A DNA stretch of 64,000 bases from Microbulbifer sp. VAAF005 (GCF_030012985.1 NZ_CP120233.1:1054001-1118000); one strand, 5' to 3'. Positions 17,923 through 27,720 are shown, counted from the stretch's first letter. The notes: generated by a model from the sequence alone, not told the origin. Numbers and translations are program-made.

Positions 17923-18555
17923 ATGATCGACCTCAGTATTTTACCCGCCTTCTTGATCGCAGCGATTGTTCTAGCGGCCTCCCCTGGTCCTGACCTACTA
18001 TTAATATCTGCTTACTCTTCGGCTCGCGGATTTACTGCAGGAGCAATGATTTCATTGGGCATTTTTACTGCCGGGATGGTGCAAACGGCGCTAGTTGCTC
18101 TCGGACTCGGACATATTATGCAGACGATGCCTCTGGTAGCACTGGTAGTAAAACTGGTAGGCGCCGTATACTTAACTTGGCTTGGATTGTCACTCCTTCG
18201 CAATTGGCGCAAAAATAAAGTGAGACAAAATAACCAACCAGATACCGTGGTTCTGCCGGCAACACAGCTGATCGCCCGGGGCTTACTCAACAACCTAATG
18301 AACCCCAAAGCCCTACTTTTCTTTAGCCTTTTCCTGCCTCAATTTACCGTGTCATCCCAAGCAATCACGACCCAAATCCTTGTATTGGGCGTACTCTTAA
18401 GCATTACAGCGCTGGCTTTTAACACCCTGGTATCCCTATCGTTTAGCAAGCTGGGAAAATCTCTTGCTACACAGGCCAATATTCAGCGGCACCTGGATGG
18501 TTTTCTTGGAGTTATTTTCCTCGGCTTGGCCTCTCGCCTGGCTTTTGACCGCTGA
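17923..18555 (+). CDS. LysE/RhtB-family amino-acid exporter
   Basis: About 210 residues from an ATG at 17923, where the family normally starts (MIDLSILPAFLIAAIVLAASPGPD). The SPGPD motif at the end of helix 1, the GxxxT/A helices and NLMNPKALLFF are diagnostic of LysE/RhtB exporters. About six membrane helices. These export amino acids such as threonine, homoserine or lysine. An upstream in-frame start at 17890 is possible but weakly supported. Confidence 0.9.
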   Translation: MIDLSILPAFLIAAIVLAASPGPDLLLISAYSSARGFTAGAMISLGIFTAGMVQTALVALGLGHIMQTMPLVALVVKLVGAVYLTWLGLSLLRNWRKNKVRQNNQPDTVVLPATQLIARGLLNNLMNPKALLFFSLFLPQFTVSSQAITTQILVLGVLLSITALAFNTLVSLSFSKLGKSLATQANIQRHLDGFLGVIFLGLASRLAFDR

Positions 18556-18642
18556 TTTTTTATAGTTTTATGGACGACAGGAAGCTTTCTGTGAAAATAT
18601 AGCAGCAGTCAAAGTACTTTCAGCAGTCCAGCGGAGAGCTCA

Positions 18643-19389
18643 ATGCGAATAGCGGTCCTGTCTGACATCCATAGCAATGTTTATGCCCTCGATGCCATTG
18701 TTGCTGATCTAAAAAAGAGAGGCGCCGATCTAACGGTGAACCTGGGTGATATTTTATATGGCCCTATTGCGCCACGACTCACCTATGAACGCTTAATGGA
18801 GCAAGGTTACACGACAATTCGCGGTAATCAGGACCGGCAAATATATGAAGCCACATCTACCGAAATAGAAAGCAACCCAACCCTGCAATTTATTCTGAAA
18901 GACCTTGGTGTTGAACCACTATTATGGATGAAGCAGTTACCACCCAGCTTACAAATCACCGATGAAGTCTTTCTTTGCCATGGAACACCCAGTAGTGACC
19001 TCATATATCTGCTGGAAAATACCAGCAGCGGCCGCCCCCAGATACGTTCCAACCATGAAATCCTCAACCTCCTTGGAAAGATTTCCTCAAAAGTAATTCT
19101 ATGTGGGCATACACATCAACCACGCTGTATCTCTGTCAGTAGTGGCCAGCTGGTCGTAAATCCAGGCAGCGCTGGGCTACCGGCTTATACTGACAGTGAA
19201 CCGCAACCCCATATTATGGAAACCTTTAGCCCCCATGCGAGTTACGCCCTGATAGAGAGAAGCAAAAACGGAGCCTGGAGCGCAGAATTTTTTAAGGTAA
19301 GTTATGATGCAGATAAAGCTGCCCGAGCTGCTATTGCGCAAGGGAGGGATGACTGGGGTTTCTATCTATCAACCGGACGAGCCAGCTAG
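18643..19389 (+). CDS. Metallophosphoesterase (YfcE/calcineurin-like)
   Basis: 248 residues with all metal-site motifs: SDIHSN (Asp8, His10), NLGDILYGP (Asp36), RGNQD (Asn62), FLCHGTP and CGHTHQP. This is the binuclear-metal phosphodiesterase/phosphatase fold; small members act on cyclic nucleotides or protein phosphates. No signal peptide. GGAGAG lies upstream of the ATG. Forms a co-oriented pair with the DUF4870 gene that follows. Confidence 0.9.
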   Translation: MRIAVLSDIHSNVYALDAIVADLKKRGADLTVNLGDILYGPIAPRLTYERLMEQGYTTIRGNQDRQIYEATSTEIESNPTLQFILKDLGVEPLLWMKQLPPSLQITDEVFLCHGTPSSDLIYLLENTSSGRPQIRSNHEILNLLGKISSKVILCGHTHQPRCISVSSGQLVVNPGSAGLPAYTDSEPQPHIMETFSPHASYALIERSKNGAWSAEFFKVSYDADKAARAAIAQGRDDWGFYLSTGRAS

Positions 19390-19434
19390 GTAAATCTGCT
19401 TACACAGGATATTGGATAAAAGGAAATTCGCTAA

Positions 19435-19791
19435 ATGGAAGATTATCGCCCTTGGGATATGGAACTAAATACCTTCATAATGCTGCTTCATCTAAGTCAA
19501 TTGGCTTGGATCGTAATTCCTGGTGCTGGTTTTGTTTTACCCATTATTATGTGGGCAACAACAAGGGACCGCTCTCAAGAAATCGATAAACACGGCAAGA
19601 TGATATTTAACTGGATGTTAAGCTTGCTTATCTATTCTATAATTTCCGTCATACTGATATTTTTTGTTATCGGTATTTTTGGGCTGATTGCATTAGCAAT
19701 AATCAATGTTATATTTATTGTGATTGGCGCAATCCGGGCCAATGAAGGCCAGTTCTGGCGCTACCCGCTCAGTATTCGATTTTTTGGTTAA
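19435..19791 (+). CDS. DUF4870 (Tic20-like) membrane protein
   Basis: 118 residues with three or four hydrophobic helices; LSQLAWIVIPGAGFVLPIIMW, DKHGKMIFNWMLSLLIY and GAIRANEGQFWRYPLSI match the DUF4870 pattern. Good AAAGGA ribosome site. Function of the family is unknown. Confidence 0.85.
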   Translation: MEDYRPWDMELNTFIMLLHLSQLAWIVIPGAGFVLPIIMWATTRDRSQEIDKHGKMIFNWMLSLLIYSIISVILIFFVIGIFGLIALAIINVIFIVIGAIRANEGQFWRYPLSIRFFG

Positions 19792-19817
19792 ATAGCTAAC
19801 CTTACCTTACAGATAGA

Positions 19818-19842
19818 AAATCGGGAGAGCACCTCCCGATTT
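19818..19842. terminator. Shared hairpin terminator between convergent genes
   Basis: Ten-pair hairpin AAATCGGGAG / CTCCCGATTT with a five-base loop between the DUF4870 and protease stops. T-runs are short on both strands, so efficiency is uncertain. Confidence 0.6.
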
Positions 19843-19897
19843 CCCCTTGGCTATAAGCCAATAATCTCTACAATTACTTTCAGCAGATTAGTGCCGA

Positions 19898-20668
19898 TTA
19901 GTAGTAACCAGAGAGATCATCGGTGATAGGACCGAGAGCACGGTAAGCGTTAGAAACGTCTACGCCGTTTGAGCGCTCACCACAGGCCAAGCCACCACAC
20001 TCGTACCAGTCAGGATCAGAGAACCAATCATACTGAGTAACGTTTTCCCCATATCTCCAAGGATAGGCCATGATGGTAGAGAACTTGTCATCTACACCGT
20101 GACCCATGCCGTAAGAGTATACACCACCAGAGGTATCGCCCTGCTTGGTTGAGTGAACCAGACCCATATTGTGGCCCAGCTCGTGAACGAAAGTGTTATA
20201 GCCACAGTCAACGCCAGTTACACTATAAGCACGCTCTTTTGCGCTGGAGTACATGGTGCCATTGCTACCCTGTCCAACCCAGGCAATACCACAAGTGATA
20301 TAGGTGCTGCCATCAATTACGGTCTCTTCGGCTTTACCCAGGAATACTACCATGTCAGCCTTTTCAGAGGCTCGCCAGCTATTTACAGTGCTGTGAAAGG
20401 TAATCAGATCTAGGGTATCTTCGTTTACACGGTAGTCAGAGCTGGAAGCATGCCAGCTATCTACCAAGTTAAGTTGAATATCAATACCATTTCTTGAAAA
20501 AGAATTGTTGGCATAACTGATATAGTTGTCGATCTTGGCCGAGATATCACCAGTGTATTCCGCCGCTTGGGTGGTGTACATAATAGCAATATCAACGGTA
20601 TCCGCGCTTGCAGCGCCGGAAACCGTCATCGCTGCAATAGCAGCGGCCAGGCTTTTCTTCAGGTTCAT
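19898..20668 (-). CDS. Secreted metzincin zinc metalloprotease lacking a propeptide
   Basis: 256 residues from an ATG at 20668 preceded by AAAGGAG. A 22-residue signal peptide (ending ASA) leads straight into the catalytic domain (VDIAIMYTTQAAEYTG). The zinc motif HELGHNMGLVH spans 162-172, with a Met-turn at STIMAYPW (Met200), so it is a reprolysin/M12-like metzincin. Two to three Cys pairs (TCGIAW, VDCGYN, YECGGLACGE) suggest disulfides and extracellular action. Most such bacterial proteases are made with an inhibitory propeptide; none is present here, while the upstream co-oriented gene encodes a propeptide-like protein. Substrate unknown. Confidence 0.88.
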   Translation of the reverse strand: MNLKKSLAAAIAAMTVSGAASADTVDIAIMYTTQAAEYTGDISAKIDNYISYANNSFSRNGIDIQLNLVDSWHASSSDYRVNEDTLDLITFHSTVNSWRASEKADMVVFLGKAEETVIDGSTYITCGIAWVGQGSNGTMYSSAKERAYSVTGVDCGYNTFVHELGHNMGLVHSTKQGDTSGGVYSYGMGHGVDDKFSTIMAYPWRYGENVTQYDWFSDPDWYECGGLACGERSNGVDVSNAYRALGPITDDLSGYY

Positions 20669-20901
20669 TATAAGACTCCTTTTATTATAATAAGTAGTGC
20701 ACACTCCTCCCCCAGCAATTAATTAAAATTGCTGCCCAAAGGAGTTAACAATACATTTTTAATACCCTGACTCGATTAAAAAGCTATCCCTAGCATTTTA
20801 ATCGCCTGAGGAGACGAGCCCCCGGTATTCGCAGGATTTTCTTGGGCCTTCCTTTGCCTGATTATTAATTCAAAGCACAATCGCCATGAATCAATTTCTT
20901 C

Positions 20902-21579
20902 TTATTTGAAGTCATTTAAAGGTACATCTTCATCCGACCAATCTTTGTCACGAGGCGCTTCCGAGGACATATCTTTATCATGTTTCTCTACGTGGTTTTT
21001 AATTAATGCACCATTAGGCGCTATCCATGCAAAACCACCTTGAGCTTCCATCGTATATGATCCAGAAGGTAGGTTTAGCTGAGCATAGACGGAATTTGCT
21101 CCGAGCGTAAAAGTTGCGCCATGCAGGCGAGTCATTCCCGGGAAGTTTAATTGTAAGCTTTTATTACCACTGGCATGCTCTTCAATACTACCAACTTGTG
21201 CATCGTAGTCACCCTCAATGCCAGGCAAGTCAATGTCGACATAATCACCAACTGTGAGATTCCGGAGCATCTCAATATCCAGCTCGAGATAGGTTTCACC
21301 ATTGAGATCTACTGGTAAGCGGCCATTTTCATGAAGAACTTTCCTGGCCAGCTCTGACTCGACCCAAAGTGCTTTTTCTTCATCACCTCCAAGGAGTTCC
21401 TCTTCACCTGTCTGAACCTCTTCAGGTTTGAGTTGCTCTGCTTTTTCAGCAGATTTACTGATAGCAGGTTTGGGCTTCTCCAGCTCAGCGACTGGTTTTT
21501 GACCTTCAGATTGGCTTTTGGCCCAAACGAAATACCCTGCTGCCACTGCAATGGCGACGAGAGGAATTATTTTTCTCAC
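20902..21579 (-). CDS. Membrane-anchored propeptide-like protein paired with the metzincin
   Basis: About 225 residues from a GTG at 21579 (eight bases after GAGAG); a TTG at 21594 is an alternative. One N-terminal helix (KIIPLVAIAVAAGYFVW) is followed by a Lys/Glu/Pro-rich linker and a beta-rich domain: YLELDIEMLRNLTVGDYVDI, then SGNKSLQLNFPG and QLNLPSGSYTMEAQGGFAWI. This strand pattern resembles the N-terminal prodomain of secreted reprolysin-like proteases of gammaproteobacteria. The protease gene lies 233 bases downstream on the same strand. I infer a separate, membrane-tethered inhibitor or folding helper; homology is judged by eye only. Confidence 0.55.
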   Translation of the reverse strand: MRKIIPLVAIAVAAGYFVWAKSQSEGQKPVAELEKPKPAISKSAEKAEQLKPEEVQTGEEELLGGDEEKALWVESELARKVLHENGRLPVDLNGETYLELDIEMLRNLTVGDYVDIDLPGIEGDYDAQVGSIEEHASGNKSLQLNFPGMTRLHGATFTLGANSVYAQLNLPSGSYTMEAQGGFAWIAPNGALIKNHVEKHDKDMSSEAPRDKDWSDEDVPLNDFK

Positions 21580-22191
21580 AAGCTTTTCTCTCAAAATAAT
21601 GCTACGTGCAACGGCAAAGCACGTCCTATCGACAGCTTAACCAGCCCTACCTCATGTTGGCATCTTTACGATTCTTAACATTCGATATTTAGTTGAGACG
21701 ATCGATCCTAATTATCACGCAGCTTTTTTTTGGGAAATTTTTCACATAATTTTCATAAAAATTGAACAGAATCTAAATTATTTTTCAAAACTGTGGGGAA
21801 CTTCGGAATTAAAGTAGACATATTTCACGAAAACCCATTCTGCACCAAATTAGCTCAAGCCAAATACCAGTGGCGACCCCCCCGAAGACGCGCTGGAACC
21901 ATTTGTAAAATCCAAAAAAACAAGTTTCACAGGAAACAAATTTGGTAGATTTTTAAGCAGGATCAACAATTTCAGCGTGCGAAAGACAATAGAAGAAAAA
22001 AGTGAGAGCTCAAAATTTCTCTTCAATTTTGGAAAGGAATTTTCTGTTAGAAAAAAGTGAATATAAGGACAAACTGGAGAATCGTAACTAGGCAGGCAAT
22101 TCAGACAATCTGTTAATTCTTGATTGGGTAGAGATAGAGATGTACGCAGTAACTTCAGCGCACAGTAATTAATTGGCCAGTGGTGACACCG
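21580..22191. other. Non-coding A+T-rich stretch
   Basis: About 600 bases without a credible gene on either strand. The left side presumably carries the promoter of the propeptide-like gene. I see no strong hairpin or repeat. Confidence 0.45.
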
Positions 22192-23139
22192 TTACTCAAC
22201 TCGATAGCGCAACAACACCAAATTATCCAGGACTATATTTTTTGACCAGATAAATTTAGCACCACTGCCATAAAACTGTTTCCGAAAATTCATATACGCC
22301 GCTTTATTGTCCACACCTATCTGCTGCTCCGTGTACTCTGTCGCATAAGGCCAAGAAAGGTAGCGGTCATCGACTTTCCAATTTTTCGGAATATCCCAGT
22401 GGAGAGAATAGACTTGTGCACCTGGTTTTGGGGGCCTCTCAGCACAGTCCAATGAGGTTCGCTCTTCTCCCCGCTCTTTCAAGCACCCCAAATCATAAAT
22501 AGGTGCTGTATAAAAAGTTTGTGCATGCCACTTTGAATTCGTCTTGGTGCCATCTGAAAAGCTGGCAATAAAGCCACCGTCACCGGCATGGGTGCGGACA
22601 CCTCTGTTACTCTCTGTGCCTTCTCCTAAGTTCTCCTCCCAGTCAACCGCTTTTATAGCGATATCGTAGGGCCTCTTCACCCTGAACTTAACCACACTGG
22701 AGTTAAAGGGCGTAAATGGAACCGGATCAACAGCAACTAACTTGCCATTGATATATAGCTCAAAATAATTGTCGGCAAAGATATAACCAGTAACCACCTC
22801 ACCTTCTTTGTCGATATCGATCACCGGTACCTTTGTAAGATCAATATCACCCAATGAGGGTGGGGTGACCCCAGAGCACTGGTTATAGAGATCCGCAGCA
22901 AAGTACCGCTTGCTGTAATTCACTTCAGCCGGAACGGTAAAGGCTTTGCCCTCGACCTGCTTCTCCCCCATTGGCGACAACCGGGAGCGACCGGAAGCAC
23001 AGGAAAACAGGTTCTGTGTTTCCACTTTGGTAGAATCCTCAGCCACACTCCCAGCACCAGAGTAGTGATTCTCCAGGGACCACGCATTTGCCGTAATCGA
23101 GATAAGGCCCAAGAAGGCCGCCTGATATCGTTTTCCCAT
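22192..23139 (-). CDS. Secreted protein of unknown function
   Basis: 315 residues with an excellent GGAGG ribosome site. It has a signal peptide (ending near ANAWS) and a mature part rich in aromatic and beta-prone segments: YIFADNYFELYINGKLVAVD, KRPYDIAIKAVDWEENLG, and WHAQTFYTAPIYDLGC. The first of these resembles carbohydrate- or ligand-binding jelly-roll modules with the pattern FELYVNG. Four or five Cys are present in the mature region, consistent with an extracellular protein. No family recognised with confidence. Separate from the haem operon by 284 bases and a hairpin. Confidence 0.65.
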   Translation of the reverse strand: MGKRYQAAFLGLISITANAWSLENHYSGAGSVAEDSTKVETQNLFSCASGRSRLSPMGEKQVEGKAFTVPAEVNYSKRYFAADLYNQCSGVTPPSLGDIDLTKVPVIDIDKEGEVVTGYIFADNYFELYINGKLVAVDPVPFTPFNSSVVKFRVKRPYDIAIKAVDWEENLGEGTESNRGVRTHAGDGGFIASFSDGTKTNSKWHAQTFYTAPIYDLGCLKERGEERTSLDCAERPPKPGAQVYSLHWDIPKNWKVDDRYLSWPYATEYTEQQIGVDNKAAYMNFRKQFYGSGAKFIWSKNIVLDNLVLLRYRVE

Positions 23140-23375
23140 CTTTCCAACCTCCTTTCGAGAGACAGCTTTGGTCAGAAGCGCACTAACCTGTAGCCCTATT
23201 AATCTGACAAATTGCTAGTTTAGTGATTTAGAAAATAATCAAAATACACTTTTCACCTTCTATATAGAAAGTTAACACAGCAAAAGAGCAATAGTTGCCG
23301 GGGTCAACAATTCTTAACCCTGTGGCCATGGCCGCTTAAAGATTATTTACACGGGAGGGGTAAAACAGAGGGAGG

Positions 23376-23414
23376 TTAACGGCACCCGGTCTTAAGCAGA
23401 TCGGGCGCCGTTAA
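23376..23414 (-). terminator. Long hairpin after the chelatase gene
   Basis: Imperfect seventeen-pair hairpin, TTAACGGC pairing with GCCGTTAA and CCCG with CGGG, ten bases beyond the chelatase stop. It lacks a clear T-run, so it may be an RNA-stabilising rather than intrinsic terminator hairpin. Confidence 0.5.
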
Positions 23415-23423
23415 GGAAGGGCA

Positions 23424-26400
23424 TTAAGCGGGCTTGGTTCGCACCCACTTATGATCAAAGAAACCGCTGACAAAGCCTGCCAACACAATAGCCATCAACA
23501 GTAGCCATATCAGCTTTTCCGGCTTATCGCTTGGAGTCGGCTCTGCAACCTGCTCCAGCTTCTGGCCACTGACCTGCTGCGCAGCATTGGCGCTGCTAAC
23601 ATTAGGGTTATCCAACGCCTGGGCATTGGCCAGGGCCGCGAGACCGAACCCTAGTGCCTGCTGATTGACGAATTCCTTGAACTTGTCATTGTCGGTAGCC
23701 ACATCAAACTGATTTGCCAGCTCGGTGTAGGTCTCTACCATTTTCTCCAGGGTTTCAGGCTTCGCATCCCAATATCCCTTGCGCACCGCTTCCAGCATTC
23801 GCTCCAACATCTGGGCCAGGGCCTCGGCATTGTGCTCTTCGAAGAATTCGCGCATGTCCATTTCATATTTGTCATCCACGTAGACTTCAAACATTTCCTG
23901 CCACTGGTCGTCGCGAATGGTTTCCGGAGTCATTACTTCCCAGCCCCACATATTGTTGACGCGATCCAGGATAGCGGTAGCGCCTGCGTAGCCGGAGTCC
24001 TGCATCGCCTCAATCCAGCGGGGGTGGAAGTAACGGCTGCGCATTTCCTGGTTGACGAACTCCGCAAGGGTTTGCGCTTTTACGTTATCTTTGCGACGCA
24101 AATTGGAAACATACATTTCCGGCGTTGCGCCATCCAGATTGCGAACCGCCAGACCGATACCGCCAAAGTATTGGAAGGGATCGTCATTGGTCATCATTGC
24201 GTAGAGGTTGGTGGAGCGGGAGAAAATCACCCCATCAGTGCCAGACAGCACTTTGCCGTACAGCTCAACACTGCGCTGATCCTCGCTCCAGCGGGATTCA
24301 TCTTTGCCATAAGCAAAGCCCATGCGGCGCATATAGAGGTCAGCGAGCTTGTCATCCCCCTCCCAGCTGTCAGAGGCCAGGCTGGCGGCGGCAAGGCCCG
24401 TTCCATAGTTGCCGCTTTCATTGGAGAAGATACGCACCGATGACAAATAGCGAGCATCCTCTTCACTGTTGCCGTCTTCCAGCAGCTGCTGTTGCAATGC
24501 CTGGCTGTGGCGGTAGACAAAGTTATTGTCTTCTTTCATCTGCGCCACTTTATCGATGGCTTCTGCCAACCACAGCATCACGTTGGGGAAAGCATCCCGA
24601 TAAAGGCCTGTCGCAGAGATTACGACATCAATACGCGGGCGCTTTAATTCCGAGTAGGGAATAACTTCTGTACCGGTAACATTGCCCTGCTGGTTCCACT
24701 TGGGTTTTAGGCCCAGGGCGTGCAGGATCTGGGCTTCCAGGGCACCCTGGTGGCGCATGGTTTCAAGGGACCACAAGGAGAAAGCCAACTTGTCCGGGAA
24801 GCGGCCATGCTTTGCGTGGTAGTCAGCAATGGTCTGGTCCATCAGCTGTACACCAGCTTCATAGGCTTCTTTCGACGGCACCTTAGCCGGGTTAAAGCCA
24901 ATCAGGTTGCGGCCGGTGGGCACCGCCTGCGGGTTGCGAATCGGGTCACCCCCATGGCTTACAGGAATGTAGTTACCATCGAGTGCCGACATCAGGTTTT
25001 CCAGCTCGGCAATTTTGGCAAAGTTATCGGAGTATTCCCGAGCCTGATCCAACTGGGCCTGCAAGGGCTCAGGAACCTGCTCCAGCTCACCGCCCTCCAG
25101 GAAGGTATCCAGCAACTGGAACCCCGCCTGCGCTTCCAAAGCCACAACATTGCGCTCATCCCGGGTTTGCTCTTCCGGCAAACGCAACCCGTGCTCCGCC
25201 TCATATTCATCCGCTGCGGTGATAAACCCTTCACCCAACATTTGCAACATGGTGCTGGTGAGGTGTTCGGTCTTTGGCAACTGACCAAAACGATGGATGC
25301 CCAGCGGCTGGCTCATCTCTGCCAATTGACCCAAATGATCCTGCAAGCGGCTCAGTTGGCCATCAAAATCCGCACTTAAGGCTTCAGCACTGATTTCCAG
25401 ATCCTTGAGCATATTGAGCTCTTCGGCCAGACCGATAATACGCTCTTGGGTATTGGCCCGGGTCTGCCCTTCAGACAATACCAGGTAATTGCCAATTAAC
25501 TCGGACAACTCAGCCACTTCCGCATATAGGCCGGCTTTCGCAAAGCCTGGGGTCAAGTGGCTGATCATGGTGGCACGGCCACGGCGCTTGGCCTGCATAG
25601 CCTCTCCCACATTATCGATAATGTAGGGGTAGAACACCGGGATATTTCCCAGAGCCAAACTAGGTGCATCGTAAACCGACAGGCCCCGCTCTTTGCCACT
25701 GAGCCACTCCTGGGAGCCATGGGTTCCCAGGTGAATATAGGCATCAGCACCAAAGGTTTCCCGCGCATAGAGGTAAACCGCCAGGTAGGCGTGGTTCACC
25801 GGGGTTTTCATGTCGTGGTAGAGGGAAGAGTGATCCTTGGCATTATCCGCGCGAACGCCTTGCGGCAACACAATCAAATTGCCGAGGGTCATCCGGGGAA
25901 TAACAAATGCAGGCTCGCCGTTATGTTCGGCCAACATGGCATTGTCTTCCGGCTTACCCCAACGCTCTACTATAGGGTCCCGCACAGTTGCTGGCAGTTG
26001 GTCAAACCAGGCTTGATAGGTGGACAGCGGCATCCAATCAGCCAACCCTTTATCGATCAAGGCTACGCTATCTTCGCGACGATAATAGGTGCGCAACAAC
26101 TGCCCAGCCCAATCGATAAGGGTTTTTGAATCCCTGATATGTACCTCATAACCTCTTTCGCGCATTGCCTGGGCAATCGATTCAATCGAGCTGGGTACAT
26201 CCAGGAAAGCCGCACCGATATTTTTTTCCCCAGGCGGGTAGTTCCAAATAAACGTTGCCACCTTTTTATTGGTGTTGCTTTGATAAGCGAGGGAGACGTG
26301 ATTCCAGGCGCGCTCTATCAAGGCCTGCATCTGTACATCCATCACTACTTTATTACCGTCTTTATTAGCAGCGATAATCACCGGATCGATGCTGCCAGTA

Positions 26401-27368
26401 TCTTCAGGCATTACCAGGAAGAATGGTGTCAGGGATGGAGATACACCGCTGTTATCAGCAAAATATTCTTCTTCGCTGCCCTCGGTGTAATTGAGTGCAT
26501 GAATAACCGGAACTCCCAGTTGCTCAAATTCAGCGCGGCGTTTGCTGACATAGTGCAGGGAGCGGTAATTAATCATCAAGTCGACACGGGTATTGCCGCC
26601 TTCGGTTTGCAATAAGTCTGGATAGGAAAGCGGCAAGTCTTCGCCTTCAAAGAAGAAGGCGAAAGCCTTGGCACCTTTAGCCTCAAGACCATTCAACAGG
26701 GTGTCGACAACCTGCTGCTGCTCGTAATCCACCACGGAGCGATGGATAGCCACGGCAATCACTGGCTGCTTCTCAGCAGGCTTTAACCAATCAAAGAAAA
26801 ATTCCTCTTTATCGGTGACAAGCTGCTCCAGGCGGGGATGATAAAAACCCACCTTGGGTACGATTATCGGTGCCGGTACTGAGCCACTGGAAAGGTCAAA
26901 TATCTCTGCCGACAAAAACTGCATCATATGCCGGTAGTTTTTGCGGCCCGCATTATTAAAATAAGCGGCAATCGCCCGATGCTCGGACTCTGCCAACCCC
27001 TGGTTCATGGACTTATTATCTGCATCCCCCAGGGAAATCACCGGAACTTGCGGATGCTTGGCCAGCATTGGCTGGAACTTGCCAAACATAAAGGCAGATA
27101 GTGCCGGATTGATGCCATCCAGCATTATCAGTTCAGCGGAAGACCAGGCCAGGTCAATTTCCTCATCGCTCTTACCTTTGCTGTTAATGATCTCCAGCTC
27201 AAAGGGTTGGTCTGCAGAGAGATCAGCCAGCAATGTACCTTTTGCCTTGGCCGTGTGGCTCGACATCATCAAGAGTACTTTGGGTTTATTGTTAGCCTGG
27301 GCAAAGGTTGCAAAAGCCAAGCTCATCAACAGGCACACAAAACGTGCCCATAGTTTATTACGCACCAC
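23424..27368 (-). CDS. Periplasmic CobN/HmuS-like chelatase
   Basis: About 1314 residues, homologous to CobN/ChlH large chelatase subunits (LNYTEGSEEEYFA, FIWNYPPGEKNIGAAFLDVP, YIHLGTHGSQEWLSGKERGL, GNYGTGLAAASLASDSWEGD, RWIEAMQDSGYAGA). Cytoplasmic CobN has no export signal. This protein has one (about 25 residues, ending FAQA), and a C-terminal helix (LIWLLLMAIVLAGFVSGFF), so it should be anchored on the periplasmic side. I start it at a GTG at 27368, overlapping the DUF2149 stop, because the longer frame to 27491 runs through that gene. The layout matches HmuS of the Hmu haem operon of Bacteroidota, reported to remove iron from haem. Function here is inferred. Confidence 0.82.
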   Translation of the reverse strand: MVRNKLWARFVCLLMSLAFATFAQANNKPKVLLMMSSHTAKAKGTLLADLSADQPFELEIINSKGKSDEEIDLAWSSAELIMLDGINPALSAFMFGKFQPMLAKHPQVPVISLGDADNKSMNQGLAESEHRAIAAYFNNAGRKNYRHMMQFLSAEIFDLSSGSVPAPIIVPKVGFYHPRLEQLVTDKEEFFFDWLKPAEKQPVIAVAIHRSVVDYEQQQVVDTLLNGLEAKGAKAFAFFFEGEDLPLSYPDLLQTEGGNTRVDLMINYRSLHYVSKRRAEFEQLGVPVIHALNYTEGSEEEYFADNSGVSPSLTPFFLVMPEDTGSIDPVIIAANKDGNKVVMDVQMQALIERAWNHVSLAYQSNTNKKVATFIWNYPPGEKNIGAAFLDVPSSIESIAQAMRERGYEVHIRDSKTLIDWAGQLLRTYYRREDSVALIDKGLADWMPLSTYQAWFDQLPATVRDPIVERWGKPEDNAMLAEHNGEPAFVIPRMTLGNLIVLPQGVRADNAKDHSSLYHDMKTPVNHAYLAVYLYARETFGADAYIHLGTHGSQEWLSGKERGLSVYDAPSLALGNIPVFYPYIIDNVGEAMQAKRRGRATMISHLTPGFAKAGLYAEVAELSELIGNYLVLSEGQTRANTQERIIGLAEELNMLKDLEISAEALSADFDGQLSRLQDHLGQLAEMSQPLGIHRFGQLPKTEHLTSTMLQMLGEGFITAADEYEAEHGLRLPEEQTRDERNVVALEAQAGFQLLDTFLEGGELEQVPEPLQAQLDQAREYSDNFAKIAELENLMSALDGNYIPVSHGGDPIRNPQAVPTGRNLIGFNPAKVPSKEAYEAGVQLMDQTIADYHAKHGRFPDKLAFSLWSLETMRHQGALEAQILHALGLKPKWNQQGNVTGTEVIPYSELKRPRIDVVISATGLYRDAFPNVMLWLAEAIDKVAQMKEDNNFVYRHSQALQQQLLEDGNSEEDARYLSSVRIFSNESGNYGTGLAAASLASDSWEGDDKLADLYMRRMGFAYGKDESRWSEDQRSVELYGKVLSGTDGVIFSRSTNLYAMMTNDDPFQYFGGIGLAVRNLDGATPEMYVSNLRRKDNVKAQTLAEFVNQEMRSRYFHPRWIEAMQDSGYAGATAILDRVNNMWGWEVMTPETIRDDQWQEMFEVYVDDKYEMDMREFFEEHNAEALAQMLERMLEAVRKGYWDAKPETLEKMVETYTELANQFDVATDNDKFKEFVNQQALGFGLAALANAQALDNPNVSSANAAQQVSGQKLEQVAEPTPSDKPEKLIWLLLMAIVLAGFVSGFFDHKWVRTKPA

Positions 27369-27720
27369 TAATTCCCCCCGAAGCTTTTTCACCGACGGGA
27401 GATTCTTTACCTTCCCCTTCCGGTACATAAACCAGGCTGCCATCGGCCATCTGGTAAGCCACTCCCGCACGGGTGCCCTCCCCTGAGCCAATTTCCCCGG
27501 TGGATTTGTATTGTTTGATTTCCTTACCGTCCTTGACGATCACTTCCATATTGGGTTCGCCGGCATTTTTAATCACCGTGACCTTTTCATTGGAAAAAAC
27601 GTTCAAGGGGTTTTGCGCAATGGCAATTAGCAGCGCGGCGATAATGACCAGAAACACATCGATCAGGTTCACCGCGCTCAGAATAGGATTCAGTTCTTCA
27701 TCTTCGTCTAGGAAGCGCAT
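27358..27720 (-). CDS. DUF2149 protein, ExbD-like partner
   Basis: 120 residues. One N-terminal helix LNPILSAVNLIDVFLVIIAALL carries an Asp, as the proton-relay residue of ExbD/TolR does. A periplasmic segment with a Gly/Glu-rich tail follows. DUF2149 genes habitually sit beside MotA/TolQ/ExbB and CobN-like genes. Its start overlaps the previous stop by one base (TGATG) and its stop overlaps the chelatase start, so the three are translationally coupled. Confidence 0.8.
   Translation of the reverse strand: MRFLDEDEELNPILSAVNLIDVFLVIIAALLIAIAQNPLNVFSNEKVTVIKNAGEPNMEVIVKDGKEIKQYKSTGEIGSGEGTRAGVAYQMADGSLVYVPEGEGKESPVGEKASGGISGA

Noticed and set aside
23376..23414. Transposon end or attachment site
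   Set aside because: It is an isolated hairpin just after a stop codon, with no partner copy or integrase nearby.
23714..26615. Several long plus-strand frames (up to about 219 codons) opposite the chelatase gene
   Set aside because: They lie wholly antisense to a clearly conserved 1.3-kresidue protein and encode no recognisable domains; they are shadows of its G+C-rich codons.
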